Below, piece by piece: positions 18,546 through 27,405 of a stretch of DNA of 64,000 nt (its first letter is position 1; every line of letters begins with the position of its first letter). Origin of the DNA: Cellulophaga sp. Hel_I_12 (GTDB lineage: Bacteria > Bacteroidota > Bacteroidia > Flavobacteriales > Flavobacteriaceae); the NCBI RefSeq assembly GCF_000799565.1, contig NZ_JUHB01000001.1:2297501-2361500 (forward strand), written 5' to 3'. Under the pieces are notes generated by a model that did no database searches, had not been told where the DNA came from, and saw nothing but the letters and a program-made list of their open reading frames with translations. The position numbers were made by a program, and so were the translations under genes.

Positions 18546-18607
18546 TACTCTTTTATTGTGCACTAAGTAATTAAGATTGTTTATTTTTATATATCAATTA
18601 AAATACC

Positions 18608-19123
18608 ATGAAAAATCACCTTCCCATACTACTTTTAAGCAGCCTATTAATCTTAAATTCTTGCGGAGAAAAAGAAGAAGAAAAGGCCAAAAAAAACCTT
18701 GATTGGAGCACAAGAGTATTGACCCATAAGCTATCTGATAGTCTACTTAGCGGAAGTACCTATTTATCTATTTATTCTCAAATATACAGTGAAACAGAAC
18801 ATTTAACACACGATTTAACCGCAACTGTAAGTATTAGAAATACGAGTAGAACAGATACTATATATATTACAAAAGCTGATTATTTCGATACTAAAGGGCA
18901 ATATATTAGGCATTATATTGATAAAACTATCTATTTAAATCCTTTAGAAACTACTGCAATAGTCATTAGCGAGAGAGATAAAGAAGGAGGTACTGGTGCT
19001 AATTTTATCTTTGATTGGAAAGTAAAAAACAATACGCCAGAACCGCTTTTTGAGGGTATCATGATTTCTACTTCAGGGTCTCAAGGTTTATCTTTCACTA
19101 CACAAGGCAAAAGAATAGAATAA
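18608..19123 (+). CDS. DUF3124 domain lipoprotein
   Basis: This 171-residue protein carries an N-terminal lipoprotein signal ending in the lipobox LNSC, followed by a charged linker (GEKEEEKAKK) and a DUF3124 domain. Family-typical segments are YLSIYSQIYSE, ATVSIRNTSRTDTI, YFDTKGQYIRHYI and GGTGANFIFDWKV. The domain looks all-beta and is probably periplasmic or surface exposed. Its function is unknown. The FKBP lipoprotein gene follows after 51 bases on the same strand, so the two may form a unit. Confidence 0.82.
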   Translation: MKNHLPILLLSSLLILNSCGEKEEEKAKKNLDWSTRVLTHKLSDSLLSGSTYLSIYSQIYSETEHLTHDLTATVSIRNTSRTDTIYITKADYFDTKGQYIRHYIDKTIYLNPLETTAIVISERDKEGGTGANFIFDWKVKNNTPEPLFEGIMISTSGSQGLSFTTQGKRIE

Positions 19124-19174
19124 TACATGTGAGTATTTAATTATATTTGCGCTAAAAACAACTAAAATTATCCT

Positions 19175-19639
19175 ATGAAATATTGTTTACTTTTTGTGTG
19201 CCTTTTATTAAGTATAAGTTCTTGTAGTGAGGACAAAGAAAACCAAACCATTAAAGATTATTCCGCACAAAACGAGCTAGAAATACAAGCCTATGTAGCA
19301 GAAAATAATTTAATGGCTACCAGAAGCAATAGTGGCTTATATTATGTCATTGACAATCCTGGCACAGGGCAACAACCTGTTAGCAATTCAAGAGTCACGG
19401 TCATTTATAAAGGATACTATCTGAACGGAAAAGTGTTTGATGATAGTAATGGCGATGGCGTAACTTTTGGTTTAAACCAAGTGATTCCAGGTTGGACAGA
19501 AGGTATTACCTATTTTAAAGAAGGAGGTAGCGGAACCCTTATTGTTCCTTCGCAGTTAGGATATGGTAGTTTAGATTATAGAGGAATTCCTGGAGGCTCT
19601 GTCTTAATTTTTGATATTACCTTGAGTAGTGTAAACTAG
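19175..19639 (+). CDS. FKBP-type peptidyl-prolyl isomerase lipoprotein
   Basis: This 154-residue protein has a lipoprotein signal with lipobox SISSC and one FKBP domain (about residues 60-154). It should catalyse cis-trans proline isomerisation in the periplasm and help fold envelope proteins. Typical residues are present: SRVTVIYKGYYLNGKVFDDS, VIPGWTEGI and LIVPSQLGYG...IPGGSVLIFDITL. It resembles the small lipoprotein FKBPs linked to gliding in flavobacteria (GldI-like), but no gliding gene is next to it, so I do not assign that name. It is convergent with the GreA-like gene. Confidence 0.88.
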   Translation: MKYCLLFVCLLLSISSCSEDKENQTIKDYSAQNELEIQAYVAENNLMATRSNSGLYYVIDNPGTGQQPVSNSRVTVIYKGYYLNGKVFDDSNGDGVTFGLNQVIPGWTEGITYFKEGGSGTLIVPSQLGYGSLDYRGIPGGSVLIFDITLSSVN

Positions 19640-19648
19640 AATAATTAA

Positions 19649-19693
19649 AAAAATTACGGAGATGCTATATCTTATAGAATTTCCGTAATTTTT
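19649..19693. terminator. bidirectional terminator overlapping the end of the GreA-like gene
   Basis: A 12-bp stem (AAAAATTACGGA at 19649-19660 with TCCGTAATTTTT at 19682-19693) lies between two convergent genes and carries A/T runs on both sides. The right arm is inside the last codons of the minus-strand gene (its stop is at 19672). Confidence 0.7.
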
Positions 19694-20127
19694 ATTTCGT
19701 TTTCATTAAACCTAACAGTAGCTCCTACTTCCTTTCCAAATAACAGTTGCCCAATTGGGGTTTCAGAAGAAATACAATACACAGATAACCCATCTGCTTT
19801 AAATTCCCCTGCCGAAATAGCTAAGAAATAATTCGCCTTTGTTGTTTTTACCAAATTACCCAAGCCCACATAATCTGACTTTGTTTTTATATTCACAAAT
19901 TCAAGCACTTTAGCCATTTTTTGAGCCTCAGCCAATTGTACCCCTGATTTTTCAATGTCTAGTTGTAGCATGGCACGACCTGTTTCATGTTTATCACCTG
20001 AGCTACTTTTAGTTTCATCATCAAGAGCCTCGTTTAAATCTGCAATAGCCGTTAAAATTCTAGCTATTCTGCTGTCTGCAAAAGACCTACAGAAAGCAAA
20101 CAATTGGCTTTTAAGATTTTGTTCCAT
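19672..20127 (-). CDS. GreA/GreB C-terminal-domain-like protein
   Basis: This 151-residue protein has the shape of the GreA/GreB C-terminal (FKBP-like) domain family. Recognisable segments are the ALDDETKSSSGDKHETGRAM stretch and the end SSETPIGQLLFGKEVGATVRF, which parallels the SPIGRALLGK motif of Gre factors. The long N-terminal coiled coil that GreA inserts into the RNA polymerase channel is reduced to a short helix, so classical transcript-cleavage activity is doubtful. Related Rnk-like proteins bind RNA polymerase without cleavage. To my recollection proteins like this are often labelled 3-oxoacyl-ACP synthase in databases, a name that nothing in the sequence supports. Confidence 0.72.
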   Translation of the reverse strand: MEQNLKSQLFAFCRSFADSRIARILTAIADLNEALDDETKSSSGDKHETGRAMLQLDIEKSGVQLAEAQKMAKVLEFVNIKTKSDYVGLGNLVKTTKANYFLAISAGEFKADGLSVYCISSETPIGQLLFGKEVGATVRFNENEIKITEIL

Positions 20128-20195
20128 AATTATAAGTGATTATTGAAATTATAAAAATTTAATAAAAAGTATGTTACCTTTTTAAAAGTGCAAAG

Positions 20196-21308
20196 CTAGA
20201 TTAATTCTGCCAATTCTTTACCAACAATACTCCCAATTGCAATTCCCATACCACCTAATCTAATTCCGCAGTAGGTATGGTTGCTCAGTTGCTGAATTAT
20301 GGGACGTTTCTGAATTCCCATCCCCATAATTCCGCTCCATCGATGTTCAATTTCAAAAGCAGTTTCTGGTAGTATTATCTCCCGAAGCATGGTTTCTAAT
20401 TGGTTCTGAATTAGTGTTGTTTCGCCAAAAGTCATCGTTTCTTCGCCCTTAAAATCTAAATTTCTACCGCCGCCGAATAGAATTCTATCGTCTATATTTC
20501 TGAAATAATAATAGCCTTCGTCTACATGAAAAGTACCTTTAACATGCAAATTTTTTATGGGTTTGGTAATTAAAACTTGCGCTCTTGCAGGTTTTATATC
20601 TTGGTTTAATAAGGTGGATGCAAAGCCGTTGGTAGCAATAATCAACTTTTTAGTTGTAAACTCGAAGAGGTTCGTTTTAACGGAAACATGCGCTTCGCCT
20701 TCAACAAAACTTTCCACGGCAATAGCATTTAGGATGCTAATTCCTTTATGTTGTACCTTCTTTAAAAGCGTATACATCATTTTACCTGTATCGATTTGGG
20801 ATTCAAAATCGCTGGTGATGTACTGATCTTGAATCCCTTTAAATTGAAAACTATTGTGATGTTTTTTAAAGGAATCGGCCTTAAATACAGGATGTAAAAG
20901 CGTATTTACACGTTCTAAATTCGCTATACAGTTTTCAAAAAGTACCTCTTGTTTATCCAAAAAGACTTCATGACCCCCAAGATTTTGAAAATCTATATTT
21001 TTATCTCCTAAATTTTTACGCAATAACTGAACACCATCCCATCTTTTTTGTACCAGTTGTACAACATCTTCTTCGGAGTGGGTTTGTAAGTCTGCTAAGA
21101 CCTCAGAAATACTTCCGAAGCAAGCAAAACCTGCATTTTTAGTGCTAGCACCTTGTGGCAACATGCCTTTTTCTAAAATTAAAATTCTAGCGTTCGGATG
21201 TGCTTCTTTTAAAAATAAGGCACAATTAAGGCCAACAATACCAGATCCAACGATGGTAAAATCTATATTGTGGAGCCACGTTTTATATTCCCAATAGCTT
21301 AGGTTCAT
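20196..21308 (-). CDS. FAD-dependent oxidoreductase, D-amino-acid-oxidase-like (DAO family)
   Basis: This 370-residue flavoprotein belongs to the DAO superfamily. The N-terminal dinucleotide-binding motif is VGSGIVGLNCALFL, followed by the acidic residue in ILILEKG, and the second FAD-contact region is KKLIIATNGF. The C-terminal part contains HRWSGIMGMG and a final GIRLGGMGIAIGS segment, also typical. It should oxidise a secondary or primary amine or amino acid, but the substrate is not fixed by sequence. There is no signal peptide. It is on the same strand as the M20 peptidase gene 118 bases upstream, so a link to amino-acid use is possible. Confidence 0.83.
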   Translation of the reverse strand: MNLSYWEYKTWLHNIDFTIVGSGIVGLNCALFLKEAHPNARILILEKGMLPQGASTKNAGFACFGSISEVLADLQTHSEEDVVQLVQKRWDGVQLLRKNLGDKNIDFQNLGGHEVFLDKQEVLFENCIANLERVNTLLHPVFKADSFKKHHNSFQFKGIQDQYITSDFESQIDTGKMMYTLLKKVQHKGISILNAIAVESFVEGEAHVSVKTNLFEFTTKKLIIATNGFASTLLNQDIKPARAQVLITKPIKNLHVKGTFHVDEGYYYFRNIDDRILFGGGRNLDFKGEETMTFGETTLIQNQLETMLREIILPETAFEIEHRWSGIMGMGIQKRPIIQQLSNHTYCGIRLGGMGIAIGSIVGKELAELI

Positions 21309-21426
21309 ACGAAATAATTATGGCTATAAAGATACAACATAGCATTGGCCATCAATAAGCTAAAAATATACTACTTTTTAAAAATAAAAACGACTAAAGT
21401 TTCAAATGCTATCTACGTTTTAACGC

Positions 21427-22725
21427 TTATTTGGCTAAACCTGCTTCAGACAAGGTGATGAGTAAGGCCAATTGAATAGCTTCTGCACCATTTTTATTGA
21501 TGAACCATTCGTTTAGAGAATGAGCCCCACCACCTTCGCCGCCTCGACCAATACAAATTGCAGGTATATTCATAGCTATAGGAATACTCGCATTTGTGGA
21601 ACCAATAGTTAGTTCAGGAGTAATACCAAAGGTTTTCGTTGCCGCCATAGCACGTTGAATTAATGGTATACTTTCTGACAACTCTCCTGACGGTCGATCC
21701 CCAATTTTTTGAAGTTCTACGGTTATTTTATCTTTTATATTCGTTGCATTGTAGGCTGCAACAGCTTTGCTTACTGAATTTTTAAAGATAACTTCTATTT
21801 CATCTAATTTTTGTGCAGAAACAGAACGCATATCAACTTCCATTGTAGATTCAAAAGGAATTGAATTTACCGAAGTTCCACCTCCGATAACGCCAACATT
21901 AAAGCTTGTTTTAGGGCCTGAGCTGGTAAAGGCTGATGCTGCGGTGGTAAACTCATCAATCACTTTACCTAAAGCGTGATGCGGATTTGCCAAACCAAAG
22001 CTACCCCAAGAATGTCCGCCTGGGCCAGTTAAAATAACTTTATACCTTTTTGAACCCAAAGCTGCATTGTTAATTCGGCCTATATCACCTCCATCAATAG
22101 AAATCCAAGAATCAATTTTCAAATCTGATTTTTGAAACAAATGTTTCATCCCTCTTAAATCACCTAGGCCTTCTTCCCCAACAGAACCCACAAATAAGAT
22201 ATCATTTTCAGTTTTAATTTTTGCTTGGTTCATGGCTTTTAATACGGCTATGACCATAGACAAACCTCTTGTGTCATCGCCAATACCTGGTGCTTTTAAA
22301 GTGTCGCCCACCTTTTTTACAGTAACATCGGTTCCTTCTGGGAAAACAACATCCAAATGGGCGTCTAAACCCACTAATTTTTTTCCTGTTGTTCCTTTTC
22401 TTAGCGCTAATACATTCCCAACTTCATCGACCCAGACCGAATCAGCTCCCGCGTTTTCAATCATTTTTTTAAATAATAAGCCTCGTTCCGTTTCTTTAAA
22501 GGGTGGTGCAATAAGCTCAGTAAGCTCAATCATTTGGCTTATGGTTTCTTCGTCGTTATTTTGAATAAAACTATACGCTGCTTTTACCTGTTTGTTTTTT
22601 ACGAGCTTATCAAGTTCTACGGTGTATTTTTTATCTATTGTAGCTTCATTCTGAGAAAATGCTTTGGTATAACAAGAAAGTACCACTAAAAAGATGCATA
22701 CGTAATTAAAATTTTTCATACTCAT
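21427..22725 (-). CDS. M20 family metallopeptidase, exported
   Basis: This 432-residue protein has an N-terminal signal peptide (MSMKNFNYVCIFLVVLSCYTKAFS) and a zinc-dependent M20 peptidase fold. The metal ligands are visible in LDAHLDVVFPEG, GIGDDTRGLSM and GSVGEEGLGDLRG, the last carrying the catalytic Glu-Glu pair. A dimerisation domain follows (about residues 215-330, with GPGGHSWGSFG) and the final ligand region lies in GGEGGGAHSLNEW. It probably trims peptides in the periplasm as an aminopeptidase or dipeptidase. The start is ATG 22725 or the nearby ATG 22719. It is divergent from the M14-SusC-SusD operon, which suggests a role in the same peptide pathway. Confidence 0.88.
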   Translation of the reverse strand: MSMKNFNYVCIFLVVLSCYTKAFSQNEATIDKKYTVELDKLVKNKQVKAAYSFIQNNDEETISQMIELTELIAPPFKETERGLLFKKMIENAGADSVWVDEVGNVLALRKGTTGKKLVGLDAHLDVVFPEGTDVTVKKVGDTLKAPGIGDDTRGLSMVIAVLKAMNQAKIKTENDILFVGSVGEEGLGDLRGMKHLFQKSDLKIDSWISIDGGDIGRINNAALGSKRYKVILTGPGGHSWGSFGLANPHHALGKVIDEFTTAASAFTSSGPKTSFNVGVIGGGTSVNSIPFESTMEVDMRSVSAQKLDEIEVIFKNSVSKAVAAYNATNIKDKITVELQKIGDRPSGELSESIPLIQRAMAATKTFGITPELTIGSTNASIPIAMNIPAICIGRGGEGGGAHSLNEWFINKNGAEAIQLALLITLSEAGLAK

Positions 22726-22944
22726 GTTGTTTGTATTTTTTATGAATTACAAATTAGTTAAAATAGTAGACTCCAATTAAATTCAAGCTATCTGCTTTAT
22801 GTCTTTTATCGTGTTTATAAGATATAAACAAAAATGGTCATAATATTTAGGTTTATGATAAAAAAGTTATCAACCTTATTAAAATTATTTATGATTGTTA
22901 TAATATTTTGTTATACATTTAACTACTATTTAACATAATTTTAA

Positions 22945-24177
22945 GTGAAAAGATTAAACAAAATCTCAATCCTTACCCTCCTAGTATTTTTGATGCTTAA
23001 CTCCTGTGGGGTTAAAAGAATAAATTTCGAAACACCAGTTGACACCAAAACAAGGCCTATTGTTTTACAAAAAAAACAAATGTACACCATAGATAAATTG
23101 GGGGTACATGCTAGCAATGATTTTGACGGAGCAAGGCTAAATGGTTTTGAACAAAAAAATGATTCTACGGTGATCGTAAAAATAATACCAGAAAACACAC
23201 CCATAAACAATAGTCCCTATTACGCTTTTAGTACTTGGTCTAACGAGCCAAAACCTGTGTATTATACTTTTGAATATCCTGAAGGATACAAACACAGGTA
23301 TTTTCCAAAATTAAAAGTTGATGGCCACTGGACCATCATAGATTCTAGCGCCGTTTTTGAAAATGATACAATAGTAACCATAAAACTAAATGTAACTAAA
23401 AGTCCAATAATAGTTGCAGCTCAAGAAATACAGTCCTCTACCCATGTAAAAGAGTGGTATATAAATTTGGCCAATGAAAACAAGAGCACTATTAAAATAG
23501 GTAGTGTTGGAAAATCAAAACTAAATAGAAACTTACCTGTTTTAGATATTGGCATAGGTGAGCCTAAAAATAAAGAAATTATTGTGTTATTAACACGACA
23601 GCATCCTCCAGAAGTTACAGGCTATTTTGCTTTTCAAGAATTCTTAAAGACAGTTACAAACAAGTCTGATTTGTCTACTGCTTTTTTGGAAAAATACCGT
23701 GTTATTGCATTCCCAATAATGAATCCGGATGGCGTTGATCTTGGGCATTGGCGACATAATGCAGGGGGTATTGATCTCAATCGAGATTGGTCAAAATACC
23801 ACCAACCAGAAATTAAAAATGCAGTTACTTTTATTACTAAAGAATTAAAGCAAAACAATTCAAAATTAATTTTGGGTCTAGATTTTCATTCCACTTGGTA
23901 TGACGTTTTTTATACCAATGAAATTAGAGAAGAAACTAGCTTGCCCGACTTTATTTCAAATTGGTTTAAAAAATTAGAGGAAAACATAACGAATTACAAG
24001 GTAAACGAGCAGTCAGCAAATAGTACAAAGCCTGTGTCAAAAGGTTGGTTTTTAATGGCGCATAGTGCCGTTGGTATTACCTATGAAATGGGTGATGCCA
24101 CGCCCAAAGAAACAATACAAGAAATCGGCAAAGCAGCCGCAGAACAAATGATGAACCTCCTTTTAATAAATAACTAA
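22945..24177 (+). CDS. M14 family zinc carboxypeptidase, lipoprotein
   Basis: This 410-residue protein has a lipoprotein signal (lipobox LNSC, about residue 21), a beta-rich N-terminal domain of about 150 residues and an M14 carboxypeptidase domain. Zinc ligands are His220 and Glu223 (QHPPEVTG) and His315 (LDFHSTW). The substrate-binding Asn-Arg segment is GGIDLNRDW, and the catalytic Glu is Glu381 (ITYEMGD). It probably removes C-terminal residues from peptides at the outer membrane. The start is GTG 22945. It lies 17 bases before susC, so the peptidase and the SusC/SusD pair form one operon. Confidence 0.9.
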   Translation: MKRLNKISILTLLVFLMLNSCGVKRINFETPVDTKTRPIVLQKKQMYTIDKLGVHASNDFDGARLNGFEQKNDSTVIVKIIPENTPINNSPYYAFSTWSNEPKPVYYTFEYPEGYKHRYFPKLKVDGHWTIIDSSAVFENDTIVTIKLNVTKSPIIVAAQEIQSSTHVKEWYINLANENKSTIKIGSVGKSKLNRNLPVLDIGIGEPKNKEIIVLLTRQHPPEVTGYFAFQEFLKTVTNKSDLSTAFLEKYRVIAFPIMNPDGVDLGHWRHNAGGIDLNRDWSKYHQPEIKNAVTFITKELKQNNSKLILGLDFHSTWYDVFYTNEIREETSLPDFISNWFKKLEENITNYKVNEQSANSTKPVSKGWFLMAHSAVGITYEMGDATPKETIQEIGKAAAEQMMNLLLINN

Positions 24178-24194
24178 CTTAAAATCTTAATTCT

Positions 24195-27100
24195 ATGCAA
24201 AAACTATTTTTAATATTACTAATCGCTATAGGAGCGATTTTTAACGGTAATTCCCAGACTATTTCAGGGAATGTAAGTGATCAGTCAGGACCTTTGCCTG
24301 GTGCCTCAGTTTTAATAAAAGGCACAACTCAAGGGGCGACTACAGATTTTGATGGTAACTATACTATTGATGCCACTACAGGTCAGATATTAGTATTTTC
24401 TTATATCGGCTATAAATCTGAAGAAATAGTTGTCGGGAGTCAAAAGACAATTAATGTAACACTAAAAGAAGATGCTGAAGCTTTAGACGAGGTAGTGGTT
24501 TCTGTACTTGGTTTTAAAGAAAAAAGAGATAATGTAGCTTCAACATATTCTGTAATTGGTGCTGAAAGTGTAACGCGATCAAAAGAACCCACTTTAATAA
24601 ATGGACTAGCGGGTAAAGCGGCTGGTGTAAATATTACTGGGACAAGCGCCGATCCAGGAGCAGGTTCAAACATACAAATTAGAGGGGTGAGTTCCATAAA
24701 TGGGAGTGCTCCTTTAATTGTTGTGGATGGTATCCCTATTAACAATAGTAATCTTGAAGGTTTTGGTAGCGATGCTGATGCTGGGGTTTCACAACAATCT
24801 AGATTAAATGACATTAACCCTGACGACATTGAAAGTATTCAGGTTTTTAAAGGAGCGTCTGCCGGATCTTTGTATGGCTCTAGAGCTTTGGGGGGGGTGA
24901 TTGTAATTACGACAAAAAGAGGAAAAGCAGGTAAATTAAAAGCATCATTTAGCTCTTCAATCTCAGTCGACCAAATAAATAGAGTTCACTCTTTACAACA
25001 AAATTACGGTCAAGGTACTGGAGGTAACTATAGCCCGACGGCGGCAAATTCTTGGGGTGATAAAATTGCGGATCGTTCTGGAGCAGAAGATGTTTTTAAT
25101 ACCTCTGGCAGGTATTTTGAAGCAGCGAATGGCAACCGTTACTATCCCTTAGCTTCGGGTGGTAAAAATTCAAGAGCTGTTTTTAGCGACAGTAATTTTG
25201 ATCAAGTTTTTCAAAATGGCCTAGCACAAGACACTAAAATAAGCCTCTCTGGGGGTACTGAAAAAGCTACCTTTTACTTCAGTGCAGCGCACCTAGATCA
25301 AGTGGGTATTATGAAAAATAGTGATTACAAAAGAAACTCATTAAGCTTTGGAAATACCTATAAATTTAACGATTGGTTAAGCACCTCAGCGAAAATTGCT
25401 TATACCAATAGTAGTTCAAACAGAATTCAGCAAGGTTCTAATACCGCAGGTATTTATTTGGGTTTATTAAGAAATCCAGCAGATTTTGATATTAGTGATT
25501 ACATTGGAACCTATTACGATAACAATGGAAACCCAACGCCCTTTAGACATAGAAGTTACAGAAGGTATTTAGGTGATACTGCTAACCCAACCTATAACAA
25601 CCCGTTATGGACTATATATGAACAAACTAGTGATACAAAAGTGGAACGTTTTTTAAGTTCTATTGATTTTAATATCAATGCTGCACCGTGGCTAAACTTT
25701 GTTATTAGAGGTGGTCTAGATTATTTTAACGATGATCGGGTTTATTTTCAACCCTTATTTTCAGGTGATGGCGCTAACAACGGTCGCTACAAAAATGAAA
25801 TTTTTCAAAATAAAGAAATATCAACCGACTTTATTTCTTTAATGAACTTTCAACTGTCAGAAGGTTTAAGCACCAATATTACTTTAGGAGCAGCTTTAAA
25901 TGATAGAACAAGAAAGCAAACTTACGTTGAGGCTATAGACTTTTTATACAATAGTAGATTACAAAACCCGTCTATTTCAAATAACATTGACACCCAACAA
26001 AGAGACTTAATTTTAAGAAATGTTCGTTTTTATGGGCAGACCGCTTTTGAGTTTCAAGATCTTATGAACCTTAATTTAGGTCTTACCTACGAGGATGCTT
26101 CTTCTAGTTCAAAATCTATCATGTATCCTAGTGCAGAATTTGCCTTAAAGTTTAGCAATCTATTTGATTTAAGTACCAGTAGTGCCTTATCATTTGCAAA
26201 GTTACGTTTGGCCTATGGAGAAGTAGGATTAGCTCCAGATGCACATAATTTTGAAACAGGTTATGAAACGGCTTCGTATTCGACCTATTCAGATGCTATT
26301 TCTTTATTTGCTTTTGGCGGTGGTTTTAGACTAAATGATGACCAAGGAAATCCAAATTTAGAATTTGAAAAGAAAAGAGAATATGAGATAGGTTTAGATT
26401 TTAGATTTTTTAGAAATAGACTGTCTTTATCTGGTACCTATTATTATAACAATACGAGAGACATGATTTTAAACGTTAGCTTAGATCCCTCTTCTGGTTT
26501 TGATTCGTTTTTAGGAAATATTGGCGAACTGGAAAACAAAGGACTTGAGCTAGAATTTAATTATGATTTTCTCAAGAAAGAAGACCTAACCTTAAGTTTA
26601 TTTGGTAATTACTCACAAAACAGAAACGAAATTCTGGATTTAAAAGGCTTTCCTGGTCCTAATTTTAGTCCTGGCTCCTCTATTAATGTAACGGCACTGG
26701 TGGGGCAACCTGTTAGTGTTTTAACAGGTAGTGCAGCATTGCGTAATACAGATGGGAGTTTAGATTTGGATGCCAACGGTTTTCCTCAATTAGATACTTC
26801 TGGAGATAAGGTTTTGGGTGATCCCAACCCGGATTGGAAAGGGGCTTTAGGATTTAGAGCTAACTATAAAAATTTATCCCTAAATGTTTTGTTTGAAACT
26901 AGCCAAGGAAATGATATTGGTGAAAGAACTCGTTATGTACTTTATGGTTTTGGAACACATGGTGATGTTGGCAATGAAGTAACCTTAACACAAGATTTAA
27001 TAAATAGTGCAGGTACCACCTTTGCAGCTGGATCAACAGTTCGTGGTAACATTCAAGATTTTGGAGGGGGTCCAGTTTTACTTGATGAAAGCTGGTACAC

Positions 27101-27395
27101 TAGTCTTGGTGGTGGTTTTGGTGGTTCTGTGATTAATGAGTTTGCTATCGGAGATGCTAGCTGGACGCGTTTACGAGAATTGAGTTTGGCCTATACCTTA
27201 GATGGTAAAGGCATCAAAAAAACAGGCTTAGAATCGATCCAAATTTCTGCAACAGGTAGAAACCTATTTTTATGGACGAAAATTGATGGCATTGACCCAG
27301 ATGTAAGTCAATTCTCAGGACTGGGTAAAGGATTAGATTATTTTACCAATCCTAGTTCAAAATCTGTTGTTTTTGGTATAACTATTAACTATTAA
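24195..27395 (+). CDS. SusC/RagA family TonB-dependent outer-membrane transporter
   Basis: This 1066-residue protein has a signal peptide (about residues 1-20). A carboxypeptidase-regulatory-like beta domain follows (TISGNVSDQSGPLPGASVLIKG..., residues 21-95). A TonB-box-like stretch (ALDEVVVSVLGFKEKR), a plug domain with APLIVVDGIPINN and SRALGGVIVITTKRG, and a large outer-membrane barrel complete it. It should take up oligomers delivered by its SusD partner, using TonB energy. The operon with an M14 carboxypeptidase, and the absence of glycan enzymes, point to peptides. A run of eight G residues at 24890-24897 lies in the plug coding region. The barrel ends in a typical final strand (SVVFGITINY). 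Confidence 0.93.
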   Translation: MQKLFLILLIAIGAIFNGNSQTISGNVSDQSGPLPGASVLIKGTTQGATTDFDGNYTIDATTGQILVFSYIGYKSEEIVVGSQKTINVTLKEDAEALDEVVVSVLGFKEKRDNVASTYSVIGAESVTRSKEPTLINGLAGKAAGVNITGTSADPGAGSNIQIRGVSSINGSAPLIVVDGIPINNSNLEGFGSDADAGVSQQSRLNDINPDDIESIQVFKGASAGSLYGSRALGGVIVITTKRGKAGKLKASFSSSISVDQINRVHSLQQNYGQGTGGNYSPTAANSWGDKIADRSGAEDVFNTSGRYFEAANGNRYYPLASGGKNSRAVFSDSNFDQVFQNGLAQDTKISLSGGTEKATFYFSAAHLDQVGIMKNSDYKRNSLSFGNTYKFNDWLSTSAKIAYTNSSSNRIQQGSNTAGIYLGLLRNPADFDISDYIGTYYDNNGNPTPFRHRSYRRYLGDTANPTYNNPLWTIYEQTSDTKVERFLSSIDFNINAAPWLNFVIRGGLDYFNDDRVYFQPLFSGDGANNGRYKNEIFQNKEISTDFISLMNFQLSEGLSTNITLGAALNDRTRKQTYVEAIDFLYNSRLQNPSISNNIDTQQRDLILRNVRFYGQTAFEFQDLMNLNLGLTYEDASSSSKSIMYPSAEFALKFSNLFDLSTSSALSFAKLRLAYGEVGLAPDAHNFETGYETASYSTYSDAISLFAFGGGFRLNDDQGNPNLEFEKKREYEIGLDFRFFRNRLSLSGTYYYNNTRDMILNVSLDPSSGFDSFLGNIGELENKGLELEFNYDFLKKEDLTLSLFGNYSQNRNEILDLKGFPGPNFSPGSSINVTALVGQPVSVLTGSAALRNTDGSLDLDANGFPQLDTSGDKVLGDPNPDWKGALGFRANYKNLSLNVLFETSQGNDIGERTRYVLYGFGTHGDVGNEVTLTQDLINSAGTTFAAGSTVRGNIQDFGGGPVLLDESWYTSLGGGFGGSVINEFAIGDASWTRLRELSLAYTLDGKGIKKTGLESIQISATGRNLFLWTKIDGIDPDVSQFSGLGKGLDYFTNPSSKSVVFGITINY

Positions 27396-27405
27396 AAATA
27401 TAACT

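Noticed and set aside
24440..24829. 129-codon minus-strand frame inside susC
   Set aside because: Antisense to the conserved plug-domain coding region; no family features.
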